This document shows positions 48,212 to 56,352 of a stretch of DNA of 64,000 nt, in pieces. How positions within the stretch are numbered: position 1 is the stretch's first letter; every line of letters begins with the position of its first letter. The position numbers and the translations under genes were made by a program. The notes under the pieces were generated by a model, which did no database searches, was not told the origin of the DNA, and worked only from the letters and a program-made list of their open reading frames with translations. This stretch comes from Rhodococcus erythropolis NBRC 15567 (GTDB lineage: Bacteria; Actinomycetota; Actinomycetes; Mycobacteriales; Mycobacteriaceae): positions 1 to 64,000 of the forward strand of contig NZ_BCRM01000036.1 of the NCBI RefSeq assembly GCF_001552595.1. The letters run 5' to 3'.

Positions 48212-48820
48212 ATGTCTGAAGAAAACAACCTCGTCGCCGTCGTCCGCACCGAATTCGGCAAGGGCGCAGCTCGCCGCGCACGTCGCGACGGCCAGGTCCC
48301 CACGGTTCTGTACGGCCACGGCGAAGATCCCCGCCACCTCAACGTGCCGGCTCGCGACTTCGCTCGCATCCTCCGCGCACAGGGCACCAACGCCATCCTC
48401 ACCCTCGACATCGAGGGCACGGAGCAAGTTGCACTGACCAAGTCGGTCGTCGTGCACCCCATCCGCAGCTACATCGAGCACGCTGACCTCCTCGTCATCA
48501 AGAAGGGCGAGAAGGTCACCATCGACGTTCACGTCGTAGTCGTCGGTGACGCTGCTGCAGGCACCATGGTCGCGCAGGATGCATCGACCATCTCCATCGA
48601 GGCAGACGCCCTCCACATCCCCGAGCAGATCGAGGTCTCGGTCGAGGGCCTCGAAATCGGCACCCAGATCCTGGCAAGCCAGCTCGAACTGCCCGCCGGC
48701 TCCGTCCTGCAGGCTGACGCCGACACCCTGATCGTCAACGTCGTTGCTGCACCGACCGAGGCTGACCTCGAAGAGGGCGCAGAAGCTCCCGCCGCCGACG
48801 AGGCTGCAGAAGAGGCCTGA
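48212..48820 (+). CDS. rplY: Large ribosomal subunit protein bL25 (CTC family)
   Basis: 202 aa from ATG 48212 with TAGGAG 10 nt upstream. The N-terminal 5S-rRNA-binding L25 domain ([23 protein letters not shown]) is followed by the CTC-type C-terminal beta domain and an acidic Ala/Glu tail, the usual long actinobacterial form. About 290 bp upstream are non-coding and may hold its promoter and leader. pth follows after a hairpin. Confidence 0.95.
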
Positions 48821-48852
48821 TCCTCTCGGTTCCAACAGAACTCACTGCGCGC

Positions 48853-48883
48853 GGCGCGTCATTCCGATTCGGAGTGACGCGCC
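48853..48883 (+). terminator. Hairpin between rplY and pth
   Basis: A 13-bp stem with one mismatch (48853-48865 with 48871-48883) and a 5-nt loop. No U-run follows, so partial termination or mRNA protection between the two genes is possible. Confidence 0.55.
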
Positions 48884-48925
48884 GTTCGTGCGTAGCAGGA
48901 AAAACAAGCCAGAAAGTAGCGTCCG

Positions 48926-49498
48926 TTGAGCACAGATACCGCCCTCGTCATCGGCCTGGGTAATCCCGGCCCGCAGTACGAGAAGACCCGGCACAACGTC
49001 GGCTTCATGGTCGCCGGCACCCTTGCCGGGCGCATGGGCGGAAAGTTCAACGTACACAAGAAGAGTGGCGCCGAAATCGTCGAAGGTCGCCTCGCCGGCC
49101 GACGTGTGATTCTCGGAAAACCACGCTCGTACATGAATCTCTCGGGTGGCGCGGTCGCCGGTCTCGCGCGATTCTTCTCGGTCGATGCCGCGAACATCAT
49201 CGTCGTCCACGACGAACTGGATCTCGATTTCGGGACCATCAGACTCAAACTCGGCGGCGGCGAAGGCGGACACAACGGTCTGCGGTCCATTTCGAGTTCG
49301 TTGACCACCAAGGACTACCTGCGCACGCGCGTCGGGATCGGTCGCCCGCCGGGCCGAATGGACCCGGCGGACTACGTTCTCAAGCCGTTCTCGTCCACGG
49401 AGCGAAAAGAACTCGATCTCGTGTGCGAAGAAGCTGCGGATGCAGTGGAGCTACTGCTCGAACTCGGGCTCGAAGCCGCACAGAACCGCTTGCACTGA
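48926..49498 (+). CDS. pth: Peptidyl-tRNA hydrolase
   Basis: 190 aa from TTG 48926. It frees tRNA from peptidyl-tRNA after aborted translation. Conserved segments are [20 protein letters not shown] with the catalytic His, [23 protein letters not shown] and [11 protein letters not shown]. The rplY-pth order matches M. tuberculosis Rv1015c-Rv1014c. Confidence 0.96.
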   Translation: MSTDTALVIGLGNPGPQYEKTRHNVGFMVAGTLAGRMGGKFNVHKKSGAEIVEGRLAGRRVILGKPRSYMNLSGGAVAGLARFFSVDAANIIVVHDELDLDFGTIRLKLGGGEGGHNGLRSISSSLTTKDYLRTRVGIGRPPGRMDPADYVLKPFSSTERKELDLVCEEAADAVELLLELGLEAAQNRLH

Positions 49499-49501
49499 CA
49501 G

Positions 49502-51136
49502 TCAGTTACCCAGCAGGGCAGCCGAATTGGCGCGGCGGAGCTTTCCCGACGACGTCTTCGGAATACTGCCGGGGCCCAGAACCGCAACGGCGCGAGGTCG
49601 GACACCGACGTCGGCAACCACGGCGTGGACCACTTCGCGCTCGATGCGCTTGACCTCTTCCGGATCTTCGAAAGCGTTGGTCTCGACGGCGACCGCAAAG
49701 CTCTCACGCTTCTGGCCGGCATCGAGACGGATTGCGACGGCATTTCCCGGGCGCACACCGGCAACGCTTCCGGCCGCCCGTTCGATGTCTGTGGGGTACA
49801 CGTTCCGGCCGCCCATGATGATGACGTCCTTGACTCGCCCGCACACCACGACCAGTCCTTCTTCGGTGAAGTACCCGACGTCACCGGTGTCGAGCCAACC
49901 GTCGGAGTCCTGCGCCGGCTTGTGACCTTCCACCGTGACGTAACCGGGGGTCACTGCCTTGCCGCGAACCTCGATGATTCCGACGCCGCGGGCCGGAAGT
50001 ACCTGGCCGTCGCGGTCGACGATGCGTCCCTCGAGGTCAGGCACCATCTTTCCGAGTGTGGCGAGGGCACGAGCGTTGGGGCGATTGGACGGCACCGCCC
50101 GAGACATCGACTCGAGGAAGTCGGGATCGACGTAGTCGAGGACCTGACCTTGATCGGGATCCGGAATCGACACGGCGAGCGTGGTTTCCGCCATTCCGTA
50201 CACGGGAGCGAGCGCGGTCGGGTTCAAACCGAAACGCGCACCGGCCTCGGCGAGGGCATCCATCGTGTCGGGATCCACCGGTTCGGCGCCGTTCCACATG
50301 TATCGGACGCTGGAGAGGTCGACTGCCCCGTCTTCTGCCTGTGCGAGTCGACGAGCCAAGAGCGAGTACGCGAAGTTCGGTGCGGCGGTGACAGTTCCGC
50401 CGTACTTGCCCATGAGTTCCGCCCACAGCACCGGGGTGCGCAGGAAATCCATCGGCGTGATGCTGATGACCTCGGCGCCCACCTGCATCGGAACCGTCAG
50501 GAAGCCGACCATGCCCATGTCGTGGAAGAGCGGAAGCCAGCTCACCATCACGTCGTCCTCGATGGAGAACTTGATGCGGTTGATCATCGCGTACGCATTT
50601 GTGTAGAAGTTCTCGTGCGTGATCTGCACGGCCTTGGGCGAACCGGTGGAACCTGACGTCAACTGTTGGAGTGCGATATCCGATTCGGCCGTCTCCACGG
50701 GATCGATCGACGTTCCGCCACGAAGCTCGTCCACCGTCACGACGGTGATGCCACGCTCTTCGAGGAGCGGCCTGGCCGCGTCGAATGGTGCACCCAGAAT
50801 GACGGCTTTTGCGGAGATCATGTCGATCACCGTCTCGGTGTCCTGAGCCCAGACGCCCAGATCCGTTCGGGGGGTCGGCTGATGCAGCATCGTCACCGAC
50901 GCACCGCGCATCCACGTCGCCTGGCAGGCAGGCGCGATGTCGACGGGCTGTCCGGCGAGAATGCCGATCGCGACGCCGCGATCGATGCCGACCTCGGCCA
51001 GGCCACCGGCCATGCGCCGAGCTTCCTGGTGGATGTCGCCCCAGGTCTGACGGAAAGCGTTGTCGGGCTCTCCCGTCACCAGGCCGCGGTCGGTGACTGC
51101 GGCGGTCGCGTACATCTCTTCGGTGAACTTGCTCAA
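49502..51136 (-). CDS. Fatty acyl-AMP/CoA ligase (Pks16/FadD-like)
   Basis: 544 aa from TTG 51136 with GAGGAG 5 nt upstream. Adenylation motifs are clear: [19 protein letters not shown] (P-loop), [42 protein letters not shown] and the C-terminal Lys region [11 protein letters not shown]. It activates a fatty acid as acyl-AMP, then hands it to CoA or a carrier protein. Position opposite pth equals that of pks16 (Rv1013) in M. tuberculosis. A perfect 18-bp palindrome lies 64 bp upstream. Confidence 0.88.
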   Translation of the reverse strand: MSKFTEEMYATAAVTDRGLVTGEPDNAFRQTWGDIHQEARRMAGGLAEVGIDRGVAIGILAGQPVDIAPACQATWMRGASVTMLHQPTPRTDLGVWAQDTETVIDMISAKAVILGAPFDAARPLLEERGITVVTVDELRGGTSIDPVETAESDIALQQLTSGSTGSPKAVQITHENFYTNAYAMINRIKFSIEDDVMVSWLPLFHDMGMVGFLTVPMQVGAEVISITPMDFLRTPVLWAELMGKYGGTVTAAPNFAYSLLARRLAQAEDGAVDLSSVRYMWNGAEPVDPDTMDALAEAGARFGLNPTALAPVYGMAETTLAVSIPDPDQGQVLDYVDPDFLESMSRAVPSNRPNARALATLGKMVPDLEGRIVDRDGQVLPARGVGIIEVRGKAVTPGYVTVEGHKPAQDSDGWLDTGDVGYFTEEGLVVVCGRVKDVIIMGGRNVYPTDIERAAGSVAGVRPGNAVAIRLDAGQKRESFAVAVETNAFEDPEEVKRIEREVVHAVVADVGVRPRAVAVLGPGSIPKTSSGKLRRANSAALLGN

Positions 51137-51199
51137 CGCAACTCCTCGGTCAGTGTCACTCTTCGATTCAGTGCAACTCTTTCGCAGGACACAAATGGC

Positions 51200-51217
51200 T
51201 GTGTGTTCGAACACACA
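51200..51217. promoter_or_regulatory. Perfect 18-bp palindrome (TGTGTGTTC-GAACACACA) upstream of the acyl ligase gene
   Basis: All nine positions pair. It lies in the 240-bp divergent region between the acyl ligase gene and prfC, nearer to the ligase. An operator for a dimeric regulator is likely; which one is unknown. Confidence 0.55.
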
Positions 51218-51376
51218 CATACATTGATAATCAGCGATCGTTCGCCGAGTGTTACGCCGCAGTGGCTACTGCCTCGTGGTCTGCGAGTATCCTTTCTCTG
51301 TTGTGCTGCCGCACTCTCCACCTGTCCGCGCCCCGGCACGTCGCCGGCACCGACGCCCACTTCGAGAGGTTCTTCG

Positions 51377-53077
51377 TTGACTACCCCGTCCGACTCGACT
51401 GTCCAGTCCGACACCGAAGGCCCCGATTCAACCGAGAGCGGGGCGGTCGCGGTCACGACGACGACCAAGGGCTTGTCCGCCGAGGCGGAGCGTCGCCGCA
51501 CCTTCGCCGTCATCTCGCATCCTGACGCCGGTAAGTCGACACTCACCGAAGCGCTGGCACTGCACGCGAAGAAGATCTCCGAGGCAGGTGCCGTCCACGG
51601 CAAGGCCGGCCGCAAGTCGACGGTCTCGGACTGGATGGAGATGGAGAAGGCCCGCGGCATTTCCGTCAGTTCCACCGCACTGCAGTTCAACTACCACTCG
51701 TCCGAGACCCCGGACGAGCAGATCAACGTCATCAACCTCGTCGACACCCCCGGTCACTCCGACTTCTCCGAGGACACGTACCGCGTCCTGACCGCCGTCG
51801 ACGCAGCCGTCATGCTCATCGACGCTGCCAAGGGCCTCGAACCGCAGACGCTCAAGTTGTTCCAGGTGTGCCGTCACCGCGGCATTCCGGTCATCACGGT
51901 CATCAACAAGTGGGACCGTCCCGGCCAGACTCCTCTCGAACTGCTCGACGAGATCAGCGAACGCATCGGCCTCACGCCCACTCCCCTGTACTGGCCCGTC
52001 GGCATCGCCGGCGACTTCCGAGGACTGTTGCGGCGCGGCGAAGACGGTGAGGCTCGCGAGTACGTCCGCTTCACCCGTACCGCAGGCGGCGCGAAGATCG
52101 CCCCCGAAGAGGTCATGGACGCCGACGCGGCGCTCGCCAAGGAAGGCTCCGAGTGGGAGACCGCGGCCGAGGAGAGTGAACTGCTCTCCGCTACCGGCCA
52201 GGACCACGATCAGGAGATGTTCCTCGCCGGTCAGACGTCCCCGGTGATCTTCGCGTCCGCGATGCTCAACTTCGGTGTCCGCCAGATCCTCGACACTCTC
52301 GTCGAATTGGCGCCGCCGCCGCGGGGCCGCGAAGACCTCAGCGGCAAGCCGCGCGAGGTCACCGATCCGTTCAGTGCGGTCGTCTTCAAGGTGCAGGCCG
52401 GTATGGACACCGCGCACCGTGACCGTCTGGCGTTCATGCGCATCGTCTCCGGCGTGTTCGAGCGCGGCATGGTTGTCACACATGCTCAAACCGGCAAGCC
52501 CTTCACGACCAAGTACGCGCAGACGGTATTCGGCCGTGAACGTTCCACCGTCGAATCCGCGTTCCCCGGCGACGTCGTCGGCCTCGTCAACGCCACCGCA
52601 CTCGCACCCGGCCACACGCTGTACACCGAGAAGAAGGTTGAGTTCCCGCCGATCCCGTCGTTCGCGCCGGAACACTTCTCGATCCTGCGCGCCGAAAGCG
52701 CCGGCAAGTACAAGCAGTTCCGCCGTGCAGTCGATCAACTCGATTCCGAGGGCGTCGTCCAGATTCTCCGCAACGACATCCGCGGCGACGCCTCCCCCGT
52801 CATGGCTGCTGTCGGCCCGATGCAGTTCGAGGTCGTCGCAGCGCGCATGAAGGCCGAGTTCAACGTCGAGGCCAAGATGGAACCACTCGGCTACGCATTG
52901 GCCCGCCGTACCGACGCCGCGTCCGAGGTCGAACTGAACCGTCAGCGCGGTGTGGAGGTCTTCACCCGATCCGACGGTGTCCTGCTCGCCCTTGTCAGTG
53001 ACAAGTGGCGCCTGCAGTACATCCAGAAGGAACTCCCGGATCTGACGCTCGAACCCCTCGTCGCTGCTGCGGACTGA
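51377..53077 (+). CDS. prfC: Peptide chain release factor 3
   Basis: 566 aa from TTG 51377 with GAGAGG 7 nt upstream; the frame runs further up but inside the ligase region. RF3 is a GTPase that removes RF1/RF2 from ribosomes. GTPase motifs: SHPDAGKSTLTEAL (G1), DTPGHSDFSEDTYR (G3) and INKWDRPG (G4). An N-terminal extension of about 35 residues, Thr/Ser/Asp-rich, precedes the G domain. Confidence 0.95.
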   Translation: MTTPSDSTVQSDTEGPDSTESGAVAVTTTTKGLSAEAERRRTFAVISHPDAGKSTLTEALALHAKKISEAGAVHGKAGRKSTVSDWMEMEKARGISVSSTALQFNYHSSETPDEQINVINLVDTPGHSDFSEDTYRVLTAVDAAVMLIDAAKGLEPQTLKLFQVCRHRGIPVITVINKWDRPGQTPLELLDEISERIGLTPTPLYWPVGIAGDFRGLLRRGEDGEAREYVRFTRTAGGAKIAPEEVMDADAALAKEGSEWETAAEESELLSATGQDHDQEMFLAGQTSPVIFASAMLNFGVRQILDTLVELAPPPRGREDLSGKPREVTDPFSAVVFKVQAGMDTAHRDRLAFMRIVSGVFERGMVVTHAQTGKPFTTKYAQTVFGRERSTVESAFPGDVVGLVNATALAPGHTLYTEKKVEFPPIPSFAPEHFSILRAESAGKYKQFRRAVDQLDSEGVVQILRNDIRGDASPVMAAVGPMQFEVVAARMKAEFNVEAKMEPLGYALARRTDAASEVELNRQRGVEVFTRSDGVLLALVSDKWRLQYIQKELPDLTLEPLVAAAD

Positions 53078-53727
53078 TGAGCCTGATCGAGGCGCTGTTC
53101 GACGCTGAACTGCACATCGGCAGCGCCACAATTCTCTGGCGAGAGATCATCGGAAACGCGTTCGGAATAGGCTCCGCGATCGCGGGCGCGCGACGCTCGG
53201 TATGGGCGTGGCCTGTCGGTATAGCCGGAAATGCCTTGTTGTTCACGGTCTTCATGGGCGCACTTTTCCACACGCCGCAAGAGCTCAATCTCTACGGCCA
53301 GGCCGGCCGTCAGTTGTTGTTCATCACCGTCAGCGTCTACGGGTGGACCCAGTGGCGACGTGGGGCACGTGACTCCGGTCGCGCAGTCCTGCCCCACTGG
53401 GCGACAACTCGCGAGCGAGTCGCCATGATCGCCGTCATGGCAAGCGGCACAATCGCTTTCGCCTGGATATTCGACCTTCTCGGCTCGTACGGAGCGTGGG
53501 CGGAGGCCTGGATCTTCACCGGCTCGATCCTCGCGACGTACGGGATGGCACGCGGCTGGACCGAGTTCTGGCTCATCTGGATCGGCGTCGACGCTGTCGG
53601 CGTTCCCCTTCTATTCCGGGCCGGGTACTACCCGTCGGCAATCCTCTATCTGGTCTACGCATTCTTCGTATTGTGGGGCTTTGCGATGTGGCTACGTATT
53701 CAGCGCCGGACTCCACAAGGGGTATGA
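53077..53727 (+). CDS. pnuC: PnuC-type nicotinamide riboside transporter
   Basis: 216 aa from ATG 53077, one base overlap with the prfC stop (TGATG). Seven helices; conserved features are the WPVGIAGNALLF segment, YGWTQWRRG and a late WLIWIGVDAVGVPLLF. PnuC proteins import nicotinamide riboside for NAD salvage by facilitated diffusion. Coupling to prfC looks accidental. Confidence 0.85.
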   Translation: MSLIEALFDAELHIGSATILWREIIGNAFGIGSAIAGARRSVWAWPVGIAGNALLFTVFMGALFHTPQELNLYGQAGRQLLFITVSVYGWTQWRRGARDSGRAVLPHWATTRERVAMIAVMASGTIAFAWIFDLLGSYGAWAEAWIFTGSILATYGMARGWTEFWLIWIGVDAVGVPLLFRAGYYPSAILYLVYAFFVLWGFAMWLRIQRRTPQGV

Positions 53728-53731
53728 CCGT

Positions 53732-53752
53732 AAACGAACTCCTGGTATGTTT
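53732..53752. promoter_or_regulatory. Operator candidate F (AAACGAAC-N5-GTATGTTT)
   Basis: First of a tandem pair filling the 76-bp gap between pnuC and the next gene. One left-arm base differs from the AAACAnAC core; six of eight arm positions pair. Confidence 0.55.
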
Positions 53753-53761
53753 GCGTCGATT

Positions 53762-53782
53762 AAGCAAACCAGCGGTCTGTTT
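53762..53782. promoter_or_regulatory. Operator candidate G (AAGCAAAC-N5-GTCTGTTT)
   Basis: Second of the pair, exactly 30 bp from site F (about three helical turns), ending 21 bp before the start of the Ser/Asn-rich protein gene. One left-arm base differs from the core; six of eight arm positions pair. The spacing suits two dimers on the same DNA face. Confidence 0.55.
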
Positions 53783-53803
53783 ACGGGCATCAGGAGCGAA
53801 ACA

Positions 53804-54376
53804 ATGGAAGACAAGAATTCTCACGGAATAACGGGCGCCAACGGTTCCGGCAACGGATCGAGAGCCAGTAGTTCCGCGAGTAATGGTTCTGCGAGCAACC
53901 TTTCCACGGGTAACGGTTCTGCGAGCAACCTTTCCACGAGCAACGGTTCCAGCAGTGCCACCGCCACAGCGGATTTTCTGTCGACCGCACCCAAGCAATC
54001 GGATGCATTCACGTTTCCGCTTCCTGCCCGAACCACGGCCGCACACAGCAGCGGAGAGGACCTTTCAGTGCCAGCTTCAACACGCGAATCATCGAGGACA
54101 CTCGAGACTCGGAGTCGCACCGTCGTACGGCGCGACGCGATGGGCGTAGCCGCCGTTCGAGTGGCCGGTCGACTCACCCACACCGAACTCATCGCGAATC
54201 AGGCCTCACCCTCGAGCACGCATTCCTCCGATCCCACGATGGATCTGGACGAGTTGCTCACGATGCTCGGCAGCTACCTGTTGTCCTCGGGGTTCGAACA
54301 TCCCGAAATCCACGCCAAGCTCGGTGGACAGTCGATCGTCGTCAACCTCGTGTCGCCGGAGATCAGCGCCAGCTGA
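53804..54376 (+). CDS. Unknown Ser/Asn/Gly-rich protein with a short conserved-looking C-terminal domain
   Basis: 190 aa from ATG 53804 with AGGAG 7 nt upstream. I recognise no family. Residues about 7-55 are low-complexity Gly/Ser/Asn/Ala, encoded in part by two 30-bp DNA repeats. Residues 55-140 are Thr/Ser/Arg-rich and probably disordered. Only the last 45 residues look folded: MDLDELLTMLGSYLLSSGFEH and LGGQSIVVNLVSPEIS, an amphipathic helix plus strand. No signal peptide or membrane helix is seen. Its promoter holds two operator candidates shared with the polysaccharide and carrier-protein genes, so it is probably a member of the same regulon. Confidence 0.65.
   Translation: MEDKNSHGITGANGSGNGSRASSSASNGSASNLSTGNGSASNLSTSNGSSSATATADFLSTAPKQSDAFTFPLPARTTAAHSSGEDLSVPASTRESSRTLETRSRTVVRRDAMGVAAVRVAGRLTHTELIANQASPSSTHSSDPTMDLDELLTMLGSYLLSSGFEHPEIHAKLGGQSIVVNLVSPEISAS
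53885..53944 (+). repeat. Two tandem 30-bp repeats inside the Ser/Asn-rich gene
   Basis: Units 53885-53914 and 53915-53944 differ at only two positions and each encode ten residues beginning GSASNLST. In-frame period, so copy number can vary without breaking the protein. Confidence 0.85.
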
Positions 54377-54391
54377 GCTCGACCCAGCTGT

Positions 54392-55066
54392 TCAGGGCCA
54401 CAGCACTGCTCGTGTCCATGCTCGGTCCGAGCCGCGCCGGTACAACCATCGCTGATGCCGACGCCCGGAGTCTGCCTGCCAGAACTCGACAGACTCCGGC
54501 TCGAGGCACCACGCACGCCAGTCCTCCGACACGAACCCTGGGTCGTCACTGATTCTTGCTTCCGCAGCCGCCACCGAGGCGTCGTACGCCCCTAAGTCTT
54601 CGAGCACCTCGCTCTGCTTACTTGCGGTCGCCACCGCTCTCGCAGTGACGGAGCGTTCGACGAAGTCTCGGCTTCGAAGTGCGTCGTCGCCCTCGCGAAC
54701 CAACCCGCGGATCCGGACCTGCTGGCCCGTCTCACGCCAGTAGAAGGCGAGCGATGCTCGCGGATTTTCTTTCAGCTCAATGCCTTTCGGCGAAGCAGCT
54801 GAACCCGAAAACCAGAACCCACCCTCGGTCACGTCCTTGAGGATGAGGAAGCGGGAATCGGGCATACCGTCACTGTCGACGGTCGCGAGCGCACATACGT
54901 GTGGCTCGACGACGCCGAAGGCCACGGCCGCACGGAGCCAGTCGAGGAACAGCTCTCCCGGCTTTTCCGGAAAATGTTCAGGCGCGGGCGGCGGAGTTCC
55001 GGTCAGTGCGGGGATACCGCGAATCCACGTCCGTACGTCAGGCAGCGAAAAATCTGCATCAACCAT
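54392..55066 (-). CDS. Pyridoxine/pyridoxamine 5'-phosphate oxidase family protein
   Basis: 224 aa, the length of PdxH. FMN-binding and substrate motifs include SRFLILKDVTEGGFWFSGSAASPKGIELKENPRASLAFYW and RIRGLVREGD; the C-terminal dimerisation part has VEFWQADSGRRHQRWLYRR. PdxH oxidises PNP or PMP to PLP. The central and C-terminal motifs are slightly divergent (e.g. GRRHQR for the usual GR-H-R), so a PdxH paralogue of the same superfamily is possible. Confidence 0.82.
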   Translation of the reverse strand: MVDADFSLPDVRTWIRGIPALTGTPPPAPEHFPEKPGELFLDWLRAAVAFGVVEPHVCALATVDSDGMPDSRFLILKDVTEGGFWFSGSAASPKGIELKENPRASLAFYWRETGQQVRIRGLVREGDDALRSRDFVERSVTARAVATASKQSEVLEDLGAYDASVAAAEARISDDPGFVSEDWRAWCLEPESVEFWQADSGRRHQRWLYRRGSDRAWTRAVLWP

Positions 55067-55091
55067 GAGCCGACTCTAATCGCGGGCGGCC

Positions 55092-55592
55092 TCAGGAGAC
55101 GTTGCGAACTACCGAGTCGCCGAACGACGGTTGCTGCAGCAGCGCCCACTTGTTGGACGTCAATCGGAAACTCGGCATGTCGGCGAGCGCCACCACCGAT
55201 TCCCAGGTCCGCTCGTAGCTCGTGTGGGAGATTCGCCATTCACCGTCGCTGCAGCGGGTGTATCTGTCGTGATAGAAGGCCGATCCGCGAAGAAGCATGC
55301 CGTCTTCGGGGATCACCACAGTGTCCGCGAGGCACCAGATCCCGGTTGCGGTGTCTCCGTCGACGTCGATCTCGGGTTGCCCGCACTGATGTTCAGTGAT
55401 GACGTGTGATCCGAGGGTGTTCTCGAGGAAGGAGACGAACGAATCTCGGGAATCGAAACTGAGTTGTTCTCCGTAGATCGCGGTGGCGTCGACGGTCAGA
55501 GTGTCGGCGAATTCGACCCACGATTTGGTGTCCAAGGCGCGTGCGTATCGGTACTTGAGTCTTTGGATGAGAACAATCGCTTCGAGATCCAT
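55092..55592 (-). CDS. NTF2/SnoaL-like domain protein
   Basis: 166 aa from ATG 55592 with GGGAGG 8 nt upstream. The pattern of an N-terminal helix (IVLIQRLKYRYARALDTKSWVEFADTL), a central HQCGQPEIDVDGDTATGIWCL and C-terminal RISHTSYERTWE fits a SnoaL-type cone fold of the kind annotated as dehydratase or isomerase-like. No specific reaction is deducible. The neighbouring TetR gene, 97 bp upstream, may control it. Confidence 0.75.
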   Translation of the reverse strand: MDLEAIVLIQRLKYRYARALDTKSWVEFADTLTVDATAIYGEQLSFDSRDSFVSFLENTLGSHVITEHQCGQPEIDVDGDTATGIWCLADTVVIPEDGMLLRGSAFYHDRYTRCSDGEWRISHTSYERTWESVVALADMPSFRLTSNKWALLQQPSFGDSVVRNVS

Positions 55593-55689
55593 GATCCCCG
55601 CCTCCCGGTGCAGCAACCACCCGTCCTATGTGTGCACATTAGCCTGTATCACGCCGAAACGGGCATTACTCTCAAAGCTAGTAGAAATG

Positions 55690-56331
55690 TCAGCCGATAA
55701 CACGCTTTTCCAGGCCGTCGAGCATGATCGTGATCTTCTCGTCCAACCAACCTCGCCCGTGCCACGTTGATTCGTCGCCGATCCCCTCGACCAACGACTC
55801 CGACGCATTCCAACTCTCCTGATACGCCTGGCGCGCAGAACGCGAATCCGCGGAGCTCACGGTCTTGTCCATCGCCGCCATCATTGCGAACTGCGTCATG
55901 GTCACCTCGGAGATGAAGTCCACGGCCAGGACCGCGTCATGTGGTGTGAAACCCTGCGCAGTCAACGAACCGACCAGTTTCTCCACGATCTCGATTATCG
56001 CCGGTGGCGTGCCCGGAACTGCGAGACCGACCTGGGCTAGACCTGGATAGCGCTCGAACGAGGACCACAGAACGTCGCACAAATCCGTCAGAAACTCACG
56101 CCACGGACGATCCGTGTCCGGCCATACAGTCTGACGCACAACGTGATCCGCACAAGCCCGCAGCAGCGCTTCACGGTCCGCGAAGTAGCGATAAAGTGCA
56201 GAATGGCTGACGCCCAGTCGTTTTGCCACACTCGGCATGGTCAATTCACTCAGATCACCAGCCAGGGCGGCCTCGACGATGTCCACTGTCGACAACGTCG
56301 GCGGCCGCCCCGTCTTCTTTCCGGTTTGCAT
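55690..56331 (-). CDS. TetR-family regulator
   Basis: 213 aa. Helix-turn-helix: LSELTMPSVAKRLGVSHSALYRYFADREALLRAC, preceded by a basic KKTGRPPTLS arm. The ligand-binding domain is of the tetracycline-repressor C-terminal type (PWREFLTDLCDVLWSSFERYPGLAQV). It is 21 bp downstream of the ABC transporter operon and points the same way, so it could be co-transcribed with it or control the NTF2-like gene. Confidence 0.85.
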   Translation of the reverse strand: MQTGKKTGRPPTLSTVDIVEAALAGDLSELTMPSVAKRLGVSHSALYRYFADREALLRACADHVVRQTVWPDTDRPWREFLTDLCDVLWSSFERYPGLAQVGLAVPGTPPAIIEIVEKLVGSLTAQGFTPHDAVLAVDFISEVTMTQFAMMAAMDKTVSSADSRSARQAYQESWNASESLVEGIGDESTWHGRGWLDEKITIMLDGLEKRVIG

Positions 56332-56352
56332 TCTGCTCAGCCTGCCACCTGC

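Noticed and set aside
51428..53131. 567-codon open frame antisense to prfC
   Set aside because: Shadow frame; prfC motifs are unambiguous.
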